In this document: one piece after another, positions 44,301 through 54,273 of the stretch | Layout: each line of letters opens with the position of its first letter | How positions within the stretch are numbered: position 1 is the stretch's first letter | From: Croceicoccus sp. Ery15 | Lineage (GTDB): Bacteria > Pseudomonadota > Alphaproteobacteria > Sphingomonadales > Sphingomonadaceae | Assembly (NCBI RefSeq): GCF_020985305.1 | Contig: NZ_CP087588.1 | Location: 186,001-250,000 of the forward strand | Direction of reading: 5' to 3' | DNA length: 64,000 nucleotides | Translations under genes and position numbers: made by a program | The notes under the pieces: generated by a model | Databases searched by the model: none | The model's input: the letters and a program-made list of their open reading frames with translations, nothing else | Told to the model about the DNA's origin: nothing

Positions 44301-44469
44301 CTATGCTGCGCTGGAAGTGACCGACCGGATGAATTTCTACGCCGGGGTCAATAATCTTTTCGACGTCGATCCGCCATTCAGCCGCGAAACCTATCAGGGG
44401 AGCGCGCGCGGTGCGTTGTTCGACAATATCGGCCGTTACCTTTATGTCGGTGTGAACGCTTCATTCTGA
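41341..44469 (+). CDS. TonB-dependent receptor with N-terminal STN signalling domain
   Basis: 1042 aa from ATG 41341, with a purine-rich AGGGGG upstream; a longer frame to 41290 adds nothing signal-like. Signal peptide, then an STN domain (I-A-R-Q-S-L-G-S-A-L-N-Q-L-A, L-N-Y-A-I-K-G-N-T-V-I-I) that talks to FecR. The plug has E-E-P-I-I-V-T-G-S-R-I (TonB box region) and L-R-G-L-G-T-N-R-T-L-V-L-V-N-G-R-R. The barrel ends in R-Y-L-Y-V-G-V-N-A-S-F with the terminal Phe of outer-membrane barrels. No iron-siderophore hallmark is visible; a peptide or amide substrate is suggested by neighbours. Confidence 0.95.
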   Translation: MSIRKLFNSRILGGAAAAAIIVGGMAATPASANAAPIQFEIARQSLGSALNQLALRFDRQLVLESGLVRNRTTAGLKGQYTLEQALDRLLVGTGLNYAIKGNTVIIRKAGAGRFIPVSARSEQASAMSVQDGEPLPAGAVVESAAEEPIIVTGSRIARTGYDTPQPVTAIDSLAIESTGVSNIADVLTRSPVVGVGLGQANSYYNSDAGASFINLRGLGTNRTLVLVNGRRRVAGTERSSAVDLTTIPANMVERIEVITGGASAVYGADAVTGVVNITLKSDVQGVELSGRSGISSRGDGESYSLGALVGSDFADGRGKVVLGASYNREHLLMANKREFGRNQVELFSNPDNTGPNDGIYDSIAIANYRYTGTTYGGTYNIGDTAYTYDENGVRPLQNDQRVSFWGVGGDGFDDADFRPLRNGSKVFAATTHLEYEISDRIGLFADAQYARTKTEAPLQPSFDLGGDFTLTYDNPLIPDDVRALMDDAGMTELTFGRTNWDQGQQVRYVDRDTVTGVVGLEGKIGRFDWLGFYQYGRYEADSKVTHNRITSRFMQALDVVDGVDGPVCRDAAAVAAGCVPLSVFGSNAASPDAVAYFDYTKRRKVVNTQQVAGLQLNGDLFDLPDGAVQIALGAEYRKETTKAVPDPLSAMGELWRDTDNPVDASFDVKEVFGEVLVPILSGRRFAEELSLEGAVRFSDYNTIGTTTTWKLGAQWAPVNDIRFRVTRSRSVRAPNLAELYSAGSVSNVFIIDPCNAATIDLGSTNRAANCAALGLASGYSDPEANAFKFVVTSGNPDVNEETSNSWTAGAVITPTFLSGFSASVDWWKIDLSGAIGTVSEQRLVDDCVDASTIDNPFCSQIARKGNGAIGSINVAPINIGSQNAEGIDFGATYRTPIGAADLRFNVSGTYLIKNELEVVSGDPTTLDVSRGEVDNPDWRVNFTPGITAGPFSLDWTVRYIDSSKVDVQLSDEGRSDNKVSSKLYNDIYAALEVTDRMNFYAGVNNLFDVDPPFSRETYQGSARGALFDNIGRYLYVGVNASF

Positions 44470-44477
44470 CGACGAAG

Positions 44478-46223
44478 ATGATGGGAGGGTCGGTGCACAG
44501 TTCCAACCGCCGCGCGATCCTCAAACGCATGGCCGCCGCCGGAGCGATTGCTACCGGCGGCGGCCTTGTGTCGGTCAATGCGCGCGCCGCTGCGGCGTCT
44601 GGCACGGCAGAGATTGCCGATGTCTGCCAGCCGCTGACCGGGCTGACCTTCGACGCGGCCGAACAGCAGCAGGCCCTGGGTGCGATCGACGATATCATCG
44701 ACCGGGCCCGCACGATCGCTTCGCTGCGGCTGGATAATGAACTGCCACCGGCGGAACTGTTCGATCCCCGGCTGACTTCGTGGGAGCCCGTTGCGGCATC
44801 TGGCCCCGAAGCATGCCCTCCCGAACTGCCCCCGCTTCCCACCTCGGCAGAAGACATCGCCTATGCCCCCGCCTGGCAATTGTCCGGCTGGATCAGGACC
44901 GGCAGGATTTCCGCCGTTGCGCTGACGCGGCTTTATCTGGACCGGATCGCAGCGCGGGCCGGGCGGCTCAACTGTATCGCCACGCTTTTGCGGGATGAAG
45001 CGCTGACAGAGGCAGCCGCACGGGATCGCGATCTGGCGCGCGGGATATGGCGCGGGCCGCTTCATGGGTTGCCCTATGGTCTGAAGGATCTGGTCGATAC
45101 CAACGGCATCCGCACGGCCTGGGGCGCAGAGCCCTATCGCGACCGTATCGCCAAGCGCGACGCGACCATCGTCACGCGCCTGCGCGAGGGCGGGGCAGTG
45201 CTGCTGGCCAAGACCAGTCTTGGCGCGATTGCCTATGGCGACATCTGGTATGGCGGGCAGACGCGCAATCCGTGGAACATCGAGGAAGGCTCGTCCGGAT
45301 CGTCCGCAGGCAGTGCCGCGGCGGTTGCCGATGGTCTGTGCGCCTTTGCCATCGGGACCGAGACGATGGGGTCGATCATCGCGCCATCGGCTCGCTGCGG
45401 CACGGTCGGGCTGCGCCCCACCTTCGGGCGGGTGCCGCGCACCGGCGCGATGGCGCTGTGCTGGTCGCTCGACAAGATTGGCGCGCTGGCCCGCGATCCG
45501 CGCGACACGCTTGATGTCGCGCGCATCATGGCCGGGCCCGACGGGCAGGATCCCTGCGCAATCGCGGAACCGTTTCCGCCCCTCCCGCAGATCGATCCCG
45601 CAACCGTGAAACTGGGCTATCGCGCGGAATGGTTCGAAGATGCCCTGCCCAGCGATACCGCTGCGCTGGATGCCGCCTGGAAGGCGGGGTTCGAACTGGT
45701 CCAGATCACGATGCCGGACATCGACCTCGCGCCGCTGGGCAATATCGTCGTGCTGGAAGCAGCCGCCGCGTTCGAGGAGCTGACCGCAAGCGGGCGCGAC
45801 GATGCGTTAAGCTGGCAGGACGATGCCGCCTGGCCCAACAGCTGGCGTTCGGCCCATTTCGAAACCGCCGTCAATTATATCCAGGCCCAGCGGGTGCGGC
45901 GCATGGTGATGCAACGGTTTGCCGAGGTGATGCAGGGCGTGGATGCCATCCTGCATCCCAACGATGCGGGCGGCCTGCTGACGATCGGCAACCATTGCGG
46001 CTATCCGGCGCTCATTTTTCCCACGGCCTTTCTCGAACAGCCGACGCGGACGGGTTTTGCCGATTATGTGGCGCCTGTCGCTGCCGCCGAAGGGACTGCG
46101 CTGCACACGGTGCCCTTCGCCACCACGCTGACCGGCCGGCTGTTCGACGAAGCGAGGCTTGTGGCGATCGGGACCACGATAGCCGATGCAATGGACCTGC
46201 CCCGGCTCCGGCCCATGGTGTGA
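44478..46223 (+). CDS. Exported (Tat) amidase-signature hydrolase, 581 aa
   Basis: A twin-arginine leader is present (S-N-R-R-A-I-L-K-R-M, then A-A-A-G-A-I-A-T-G-G-G-L). The amidase signature triad is complete: Lys in P-Y-G-L-K-D-L-V-D-T, and both Ser in E-G-S-S-G-S-S-A-G-S. It hydrolyses an amide bond in the periplasm; the specific substrate cannot be read from sequence. Only 8 bases after the receptor gene, so it is likely co-transcribed: sigma factor, FecR, receptor and amidase form one induced uptake-and-cleavage set. Confidence 0.92.
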   Translation: MMGGSVHSSNRRAILKRMAAAGAIATGGGLVSVNARAAAASGTAEIADVCQPLTGLTFDAAEQQQALGAIDDIIDRARTIASLRLDNELPPAELFDPRLTSWEPVAASGPEACPPELPPLPTSAEDIAYAPAWQLSGWIRTGRISAVALTRLYLDRIAARAGRLNCIATLLRDEALTEAAARDRDLARGIWRGPLHGLPYGLKDLVDTNGIRTAWGAEPYRDRIAKRDATIVTRLREGGAVLLAKTSLGAIAYGDIWYGGQTRNPWNIEEGSSGSSAGSAAAVADGLCAFAIGTETMGSIIAPSARCGTVGLRPTFGRVPRTGAMALCWSLDKIGALARDPRDTLDVARIMAGPDGQDPCAIAEPFPPLPQIDPATVKLGYRAEWFEDALPSDTAALDAAWKAGFELVQITMPDIDLAPLGNIVVLEAAAAFEELTASGRDDALSWQDDAAWPNSWRSAHFETAVNYIQAQRVRRMVMQRFAEVMQGVDAILHPNDAGGLLTIGNHCGYPALIFPTAFLEQPTRTGFADYVAPVAAAEGTALHTVPFATTLTGRLFDEARLVAIGTTIADAMDLPRLRPMV

Positions 46224-46338
46224 GCTTGCGAAACCGGGTGCGAAGTGCCGATCGAGGACAGGCGTCGTCCGCTGTCGGTTTTTCAGGACGCGCCTTGTGA
46301 GCCGATTTCACGCTGGCGAAGCCGGGCAGCAAGCCGGA

Positions 46339-48336
<1,998 letters not shown>

Positions 48337-48660
48337 TTAGCGTTTTGCGACCAATTCGCCCGGTACCGATAATGCGTTACCAGGGTGGACCACAAGTTCG
48401 TTGTTGTGAGTTTCAGCCCCGGCCTTTCCTGCTCCTTTGACGTCGCGAAAATGATCAAGCGCGAATGACCTTGCCGCGCCTACGCGCCGATCATTATCCC
48501 AACGCCTGGCGCCAGCGCGCCGCCTGTCCGGGATGGACAGGAGCAATCCAGAAGGCAGCTGGGCTCACAATATTTTCAGAGGTTGCGATCCGTTTCGCTG
48601 ATTCTTCTCGCTTGTCTAGTTGAGGACGCATTTTCGCGGCCTCGTATTGGGGGGCAAGCG

Positions 48661-49341
48661 ATGCGTGGATTTGAACGGGGGTTGGCCGAACTGGGGTTGG
48701 CTGGGGTTTCACGGTGCAATCTGCTGCGGGGGGCGTCCGCATTGGCCGTGGCCGGCTTTGTCCTGGCGGCCGGTACGGTGCAGGCCCAGCAAGTCCTTGT
48801 GGGAACGGTCGAGTGCCCGGTCGTAGCCGAGGAAGCGGTCTGCACCGGCGATCTCTTGGACGGTGTGATCGGGGACCAGACGATCTTTGCCGGGGCGCTT
48901 TCGACCATCACCATTCGTGACGTTACAGGCCCGATCGAGCCTGCGGGAATTTACGGCATTGGCGCTGACCGCAGCAATGGCAGCCTGACCATCAATGTCG
49001 CGGACGATGTGGTCATCAACACCTATGACGACCCCGCCATCGCCAATCCCGCACAAGGTATTATCGCGATCGTGCGCAGCGGTTTCGATGCCGCCGTCGA
49101 CAGCGGTGCCGCCATCACGGTGGATGGACGCGGCCAGCCGGTGGCCGGGATCGAAGTCGCGGTCTTTTCCGACGCCAGCAACATCGGAATCGTCAATCGC
49201 GGATCGGTGACCGTGTCCACGACCGACCAGTTCGGCGCCGCACTGGTCGCGCAGGCTGGCACTTCGAGCGGGAACATCGATATAACCAACAGCGGTGCGC
49301 TGGACGTGACGACCGGTCCTGGCGGGAGGGCTATGGGCTGA
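48661..49341 (+). pseudogene. N-terminal fragment of a large autotransporter-type adhesin
   Basis: About 226 aa from ATG 48661 (GGGGGG upstream). A signal peptide ends at G-T-V-Q-A-Q-Q. The rest is repetitive passenger sequence with N-x-G and A-x-x-I-x-V strands (G-S-L-T-I-N-V-A-D-D-V-V-I, N-S-G-A-L-D-V-T-T). Type V passengers of this kind are usually well above 800 aa and end in a beta-barrel; here the frame stops at 49339-49341 and no barrel follows. A deletion has probably joined this start to unrelated sequence. Confidence 0.7.
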
Positions 49342-49472
49342 TGCGACAGATCGAGGACAAGCACGCCTTGTCCGAACTCGATCGCTCCGTGTTGATGCCG
49401 CGCCTGGCCAATTATGTGGCCAGGAACTGCGACAACGGCCCCCCTCGGGCCGGCATGGGGAAGGAGCTCTAG
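49320..49472 (+). pseudogene. Unassigned 50-codon gene tail after the autotransporter break
   Basis: In another frame than the autotransporter fragment, an open stretch reads R-E-G-Y-G-L-M-R-Q-I-E-D-K-H-A-L-S-E, then L-M-P-R-L-A-N-Y-V-A-R-N and ends at TAG 49470-49472. The composition looks coding (regular helices, normal codon use), and it may be the 3' end of a gene joined here by deletion. I do not recognise the family. Confidence 0.3.
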
Positions 49473-49515
49473 CTGGCGGGCAGAGCGCCAACTCTAGCTG
49501 GCAGGGCAGGGCGCC
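49466..49515 (+). repeat. Two imperfect 24-25 bp tandem copies
   Basis: CTCTAGCTGGCGGGCAGAG (from 49467) recurs as CTCTAGCTGGCAGGGCAGG (from 49493), both ending in GCGCC. They lie in the gene-free stretch 49473-49669 ahead of the Hsp70-like gene. Confidence 0.6.
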
Positions 49516-49669
49516 CTGTCTGAACCGCATCTGTTCCATGACCGGCACGAGAAATGCTGGACACAGGAGTTGCGGCGGCTATGCGCGCCTGTTCACGCGA
49601 GCCTTCACACCCAGAGCATCGTCGCGCCGCAACCATGACCCGGCGCCGCCATGCAAGTCAGAGCCTGCC

Positions 49670-50992
49670 ATGCCCCATCATTCAAACGCCCCGCGCGCCG
49701 TCGGGATCGACTTCGGCACGACCAACTCGGTCATCGCCTGCATGGCGGACGATGGCGAGGCGGAGCTGATCGACTTCGCCGCGCAGGATGGCACCGGATC
49801 GGTGTTCCGGTCCGCGCTTTGCTTCTGGCAGGACGATGCGGTGCGCGGCGGGCTGGGGCACGAGGCTGGACCTTGGGCGATCTCCGAATTCCTGGATTTT
49901 CCTGAGGGCAGCCGCTTCCTGCAATCGTTCAAGTCGCTCGCGGGCAGCAGGCTGTTCGAACAAGCCAACCTGTTTGGAAAGCGGCTGAAGTTCGAAGACC
50001 TTGGCCAGATCTTCCTGCAGCACCTGCTGGATCATGGCGGAGACCGGCTGCGCAACCTGCCCGACCGCATCGTGGTGGGCCGCCCGGTCCGCTATGTGGG
50101 GGCAAGCCCCGATCCGGCCTTGGCGAGGGTCCGCTACGATGCGATGTTCGCCCTGCTCGGTCGCCCGGTTCAATATGTGTATGAACCCTTGGGTGCAGCC
50201 TACAGCTTTGCCTCGCGCCTGACCGATCCCGCTACCTTGCTGGTCGCGGACTTCGGCGGCGGCACCAGCGATTTTTCGGTCGTGCGGATAGAGGCGCGCG
50301 GATCGGAACGGCGCGGCGTTCCGTTGGGATCGTCGGGCATCGGCATCGCGGGCGACCGTTTCGACTACCGGATCATGAATCACCTGGTGCTGCCCTTGCT
50401 GGGCAAGGGTGGCACCTATCGTTCGTTCGGCAAGGTGCTGGACATCCCCGGCGGATATTTCACCGATTTCCGCGATTGGTCGCGCCTGTCGCTGATGCGC
50501 AACCGGCGCACGCTGGACGAACTGGCGCATCTGGAACGCAACGCGACCGATGGTGCCGCGATCCAGCGCCTGATCGCCGTGGTCGACAATGAACTGGGCT
50601 ATTCGCTTTATGAAACGGTTGGCCGGTTAAAGCGCACGCTTTCCAGCGAAACCCATGCCCCGTTCCGGTTCGAAGGTCCGGGCATCGCGATCGAGGCGGA
50701 AGTCGCCCGCAGCGATTTCGAAAGCTGGATCGCGGCGGATCTGGCGCGGATTGCAGAAACGGTGGACGAGGCGCTGGCCAATGCGGGGCTTCGCCCCGAC
50801 CAGATCGACCATGTCTTCCTGACCGGCGGGTCGTCGCTGATCCCTGCGGTGCGCAGATTGTTCGAGCAAAGGTTTGACGAGAGCCGAATTGCCAGCGGCA
50901 ATGAATTGACCTCCATTGCCCACGGCCTTGCCCTGATGGCAGAAGACCCTGAGCTGCATCAATGGGTGGTGCGCGAAGAGGAACCGCAATGA
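49670..50992 (+). CDS. Hsp70-family protein (YegD-like), 440 aa
   Basis: Start ATG 49670, since the actin-like ATPase fold begins at once: V-G-I-D-F-G-T-T-N-S-V-I (phosphate 1). L-L-V-A-D-F-G-G-G-T-S-D-F-S (phosphate 2) and V-F-L-T-G-G-S-S-L-I-P-A-V-R (adenosine loop) follow. It lacks the substrate-binding domain of DnaK and matches the shorter YegD-type chaperone-like group, whose clients are unknown. Its stop overlaps the next gene by ATGA. Confidence 0.9.
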   Translation: MPHHSNAPRAVGIDFGTTNSVIACMADDGEAELIDFAAQDGTGSVFRSALCFWQDDAVRGGLGHEAGPWAISEFLDFPEGSRFLQSFKSLAGSRLFEQANLFGKRLKFEDLGQIFLQHLLDHGGDRLRNLPDRIVVGRPVRYVGASPDPALARVRYDAMFALLGRPVQYVYEPLGAAYSFASRLTDPATLLVADFGGGTSDFSVVRIEARGSERRGVPLGSSGIGIAGDRFDYRIMNHLVLPLLGKGGTYRSFGKVLDIPGGYFTDFRDWSRLSLMRNRRTLDELAHLERNATDGAAIQRLIAVVDNELGYSLYETVGRLKRTLSSETHAPFRFEGPGIAIEAEVARSDFESWIAADLARIAETVDEALANAGLRPDQIDHVFLTGGSSLIPAVRRLFEQRFDESRIASGNELTSIAHGLALMAEDPELHQWVVREEEPQ

Positions 50993-51386
50993 GCGTCGCA
51001 TTCCGCCGGGACAGTGATGAAGAGCATCTTGAGCCCAAGTTCGAACGCCCGATTCCGGCCGGCCCGAATTTCGTGACGGCGCGCGGTCTTGCGCAGATCC
51101 GGGCGAACATCGTCGCGCTCGAAGCCCTGCTGCCGGGTCTGGCGGAGGAAACCGAAATCGCCGTGGCCAAGCGCGATTTGCGCTATTGGCGCGCGCGGCA
51201 ATCCACCGCGCAGATCGTGGACCGGGCCGCTGGCAAAAGCTTTGCGTTCGGTCACACCATCGGCTTCCGGCTCAACGGCCAGGACCGATCCATCACCATC
51301 GTCGGGCACGACGAGGCGGAGCCGACAGCGGGGCTGCTGTCCTACTCGGCGCCACTTTCCCGGGCGATGGTCGATGCGGAAGTCGG
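50989..51386 (+). pseudogene. GreA/GreB-family transcript-cleavage factor, 3'-truncated
   Basis: From ATG 50989 the protein has the Gre coiled coil (P-N-F-V-T-A-R-G-L-A-Q-I-R-A-N-I, A-V-A-K-R-D-L-R-Y-W-R-A-R) and the start of the C-terminal domain (I-V-G-H-D-E-A-E-P, G-L-L-S-Y-S-A-P-L-S-R-A-M, D-A-E-V-G). Right after E-V-G the frame runs into the antisense of an exoD fragment. About 20-30 C-terminal residues appear lost, including the last strands of the FKBP-like domain. Coupled to the Hsp70-like gene. Confidence 0.75.
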
Positions 51387-51665
51387 CAGCCAGAGGTGTT
51401 CCTTGCCGAACAGCAGCTGTGCGGCGGTGATCGCGATGATCGTGGCAAGCAGGGTAGGCACGCCGGGAATGCCGCCGATAGGCGTGATCTCGATCAGGGC
51501 CGGCAGCATCAGGGCAGGTCCGTAGGATCGGTCGCCCACGGCATCAAGGACGTCGCCGATCGAGATCCGGTCCTGCTTGTCGGCCAGCCGCCGCAGAGTG
51601 CCGAGAATGTCGCAGACCGAATGGACGTTTTCGCTCTCGCCTTCGTTTGAAGAAACCTCGCTCAT
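51387..51665 (-). pseudogene. exoD: ExoD-like membrane protein, N-terminal part only
   Basis: From ATG 51665 the frame encodes V-C-D-I-L-G-T-L-R-R-L-A, I-S-I-G-D-V-L-D-A-V-G-D-R-S-Y-G-P, L-M-L-P-A-L-I-E-I-T-P-I-G-G-I-P-G-V-P and Q-L-L-F-G-K-E-H-L-W-L-P, the first half of ExoD proteins. It breaks off at about 51387 against greA coming the other way. Full ExoD is about 200 aa; about 93 remain. Begins 1 base after the ZIP transporter stop, so they were one operon. Confidence 0.8.
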
Positions 51666-51666
51666 G

Positions 51667-52410
51667 TCATTCTCCCAGATAGGCGGATGTCAGCAGGAGG
51701 GCTGCAAACCCCAGGGCAAAGGCCGTGCTCGACACGCGCCGGGGCGCCTGCGGCTGGTCGGCTTCCGGGACAATGTCCTCGATTGTCGCTGTCAGCAGCA
51801 GCCCGGCAAACAGCGCGAGCACGAAGCCGGTCAGCAGTTCGCCCGCATCGGCCAACACGGCATAGCCCGCAAGGGCGCCAAGCACGGGCAGGAAGGGGTA
51901 GAGTGCGAGTGCGCTCCATCGATGCACTCGTGGAATATCCGCCGAGCGGAAATTGGCGGCAATGGCGAAACCGCCCGGCAAATTGCCCACCACCTGCGAT
52001 ACTGCGAGAAGGACACCCAGGCTAGTCGCGACCGCGCCGCCTCCGCCCGTCATCAGTCCGTCCGTGAACAGATCCACTCCGACAGCGGCATAGGCTCCCC
52101 AAGTGGTGGCGCGGCCACCCAGGCCCTCCATGCGCGCGCGCAACAGGCGAGTGGCCTTGGCGATGCCCGCCGAGCAAACGGCTCCGGCGATCAGCGCGAG
52201 GGCCAGTATCCACGTCTCCACCCGCTCTTGCGATCGCGGGATCAGCTCGATTGCGGCCACTGCGGTGGCAATGCCTGCCGCAGCATGCATGGCCCCGCCC
52301 ACGAGCCAGCCGGGCGGTTTGCGCCATTCGGCAAGGGCAATGCCGATCAGGTTGCCCAGCGACGGCAGCAGTGCAAGAGCGAGGATGGCGAGAAGGCTAG
52401 TCTGACCCAT
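51667..52410 (-). CDS. ZIP-family metal transporter, 247 aa
   Basis: Start ATG 52410 gives a membrane helix at once (L-L-A-I-L-A-L-A-L-L-P-S-L-G-N-L-I-G); the 30 extra codons upstream are implausible. Eight hydrophobic segments fit the ZIP fold. M-H-A-A-A-G-I-A-T-A-V and Y-A-A-V-G-V-D-L-F-T-D-G-L sit where ZIP helices IV and V carry metal ligands; the usual H-N-x-x-E motif is altered to V-D-L-F-T-D-G, so the metal range may differ. Confidence 0.8.
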   Translation of the reverse strand: MGQTSLLAILALALLPSLGNLIGIALAEWRKPPGWLVGGAMHAAAGIATAVAAIELIPRSQERVETWILALALIAGAVCSAGIAKATRLLRARMEGLGGRATTWGAYAAVGVDLFTDGLMTGGGGAVATSLGVLLAVSQVVGNLPGGFAIAANFRSADIPRVHRWSALALYPFLPVLGALAGYAVLADAGELLTGFVLALFAGLLLTATIEDIVPEADQPQAPRRVSSTAFALGFAALLLTSAYLGE

Positions 52411-52543
52411 GCCCACCAACGGCCTGTCGGCGCAAGAGTGCCATTTTTGCCGACAAATCCGGAAACTTCCGCAAATCCGGAAACCTGGCCGGTGTCGCAC
52501 GTTGAGAAGCTGTTACGCGGAACAAGCGACCAGGAGATCAGCG

Positions 52544-52981
52544 ATGAGCAAGGGCAATCTGACGGTAAAACCGTTCTTGTCGCCGGTGCATGCGCTCCTG
52601 CTCGCATTCCCGGTCGCGCTGTTTCCGGCGGGCCTGCTTTCCGACCTCACCTATCTCAACACTGCCGAGATTCAATGGTCCAACTTTTCGTCCTGGTTGA
52701 TAGCCGGGGCGAGCCTGGTTGCAGGCCTTCTGCTCCTTTGGGCACTGGGAAGCCTTTTCCAGGGTCGCCTGCGCGCACGTACGGGAAGGCACTTGCTCTA
52801 CATCGTGCTGGTTGCGCTCATGTCCGTGGCGGGCACCGTCAATGCGCTGCAGCACGCGCGCGACGGCTGGCATTCGGTCGGGTCGTTGGGCGTCGCGCTC
52901 TCCGTTCTTTGCACGGTGGTGGCGCTGCTGCTCGGGATTCTGGCGCATACGCGTTTCTTCGTCAGGGAGAAGGTCGCATGA
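52544..52981 (+). CDS. DUF2231-type four-helix membrane protein, 145 aa
   Basis: Start ATG 52544 (GGAG upstream). Four membrane helices with the family opening F-L-S-P-V-H-A-L-L-L-A-F-P-V-A-L-F-P-A-G-L and later H-L-L-Y-I-V-L-V-A-L. DUF2231 proteins resemble cytochrome-associated membrane subunits. Its stop overlaps the next gene (ATGA), a PQQ/sorbosone-dehydrogenase-like lipoprotein, so the pair may be a small periplasmic redox unit (inference). Confidence 0.8.
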   Translation: MSKGNLTVKPFLSPVHALLLAFPVALFPAGLLSDLTYLNTAEIQWSNFSSWLIAGASLVAGLLLLWALGSLFQGRLRARTGRHLLYIVLVALMSVAGTVNALQHARDGWHSVGSLGVALSVLCTVVALLLGILAHTRFFVREKVA

Positions 52982-54273
52982 AATATGCTCTCGCAGTCTC
53001 TTCGCTTGTGATCGCCCTGGCAGCCTGTAACCCGGCAAGCGACAACCTAGACCAGACCGGTAGCGATCCGGTTCTGCCCGAACAGTCCGATGCGCTGCTG
53101 CCGGCGATGAATATCGCGACGCCCGAGAGCTGGGGCGACGGCCTGCCCACGGTTCCCGAAGGCTTTACCGTGTCCGCCATTGCAGAGGACCTGCAAATCC
53201 CGCGTCAGATGCTGGTCCTTCCCAATGGCGATCTGCTGGTTGCCGAGGGTTCCGGCGGCAATGCCCCCAGCCTGCGCCCGAAGGACGTCATTGCAGGGAT
53301 AATCAAGTCGCGCGGCACGACGAGCATTGAGGGCGGTGACAGGATAACCCTGTTGCGGGACGAAGACGGTGACGGCGAGACCGATCTCCAAACAGTGTTC
53401 ATCGACGGGCTCGATGCGCCTTACGGTCTCGCAATGATAGGCAGCACTCTCTACGTCGCCAACCAGGGCAATCTGGTGCGCTTCGAATATACCGAAGGCG
53501 CAACCTCGATCGAGGGTTCCGGTGAGGAAGTCACCGCCCTGCCGGCCCGCATCAATCACCACTGGACCAAGGCGATGACCGCGAGTCCGGACGGCTCTTT
53601 TCTGTATGTTGGTATCGGATCCAACAGCAATGTTGGCGAGCGCGGGATGGACGTAGAGGAAGACCGCGCGGTGATCTGGGAAATCGATCCGGCAACAGGT
53701 GCGAGCCGGATTTACGCATCCGGGATTCGCAATCCGACTGACCTGGCCTTCAATCCGTGGACGCAGCAATTATGGGCCGTCGTCAACGAGCGTGACGAAT
53801 TGGGGCCGGAACTCGTGCCCGATTACCTGACCTCGGTGCAGGACGGGGCCTTTTATGGCTGGCCCTACAGCTATTGGGGCCAGACGATCGATCCCCGCAT
53901 CCGCCCTCAGCGACCTGAGCTCGTTCGTCGGGCCGTGGTTCCCGATTACGCTCTCGGCTCGCACGTTGCCCCGCTGGGCCTGAGCTTCGTGGCCGATGGT
54001 GGATTAGGCAGAAATTTTACCGACGGCGCGCTGGTCGGGCAGCATGGCAGTTGGAATCGCTCTGATCTTGCCGGCTATCGGGTGGTGTTTATTCCGTATC
54101 GTAACGGACGTCCTGTTGGCGATCCTATCGATTTCCTCACTGGCTTCATTGAGGACGGCCAAGCCCGCGGTCGCCCGGTGGGAGTAACCTATGATCCCGC
54201 ACATCAGGTAGTTTATGTCGCCGATGATCTGAGCAATACGGTTTGGCGTGTGGCTCCTGTAGCAAGCGATTGA
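52978..54273 (+). CDS. Sorbosone/glucose dehydrogenase-like beta-propeller lipoprotein, 431 aa
   Basis: Lipobox A-L-A-A-C-N near residue 18. The propeller has the PQQ-dependent sorbosone dehydrogenase pattern: L-P-N-G-D-L-L-V-A-E-G, D-G-D-G-E-T-D-L-Q-T-V, L-D-A-P-Y-G-L-A, H-H-W-T-K-A, Y-V-G-I-G-S-N-S-N, G-I-R-N-P-T-D-L-A-F-N-P and G-Q-H-G-S-W-N-R-S. A start at 52978 overlapping DUF2231 is chosen; the open frame runs far upstream but only opposite to other genes. Oxidises a sugar or alcohol in the periplasm if it keeps a quinone cofactor. Confidence 0.88.
   Translation: MKYALAVSSLVIALAACNPASDNLDQTGSDPVLPEQSDALLPAMNIATPESWGDGLPTVPEGFTVSAIAEDLQIPRQMLVLPNGDLLVAEGSGGNAPSLRPKDVIAGIIKSRGTTSIEGGDRITLLRDEDGDGETDLQTVFIDGLDAPYGLAMIGSTLYVANQGNLVRFEYTEGATSIEGSGEEVTALPARINHHWTKAMTASPDGSFLYVGIGSNSNVGERGMDVEEDRAVIWEIDPATGASRIYASGIRNPTDLAFNPWTQQLWAVVNERDELGPELVPDYLTSVQDGAFYGWPYSYWGQTIDPRIRPQRPELVRRAVVPDYALGSHVAPLGLSFVADGGLGRNFTDGALVGQHGSWNRSDLAGYRVVFIPYRNGRPVGDPIDFLTGFIEDGQARGRPVGVTYDPAHQVVYVADDLSNTVWRVAPVASD

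Noticed and set aside
51577..52977. 467-codon N-terminal extension of the sorbosone-dehydrogenase-like protein
   Set aside because: It runs antisense to the ZIP gene and through DUF2231; the lipobox start at 52978 with ATGA overlap is far better.
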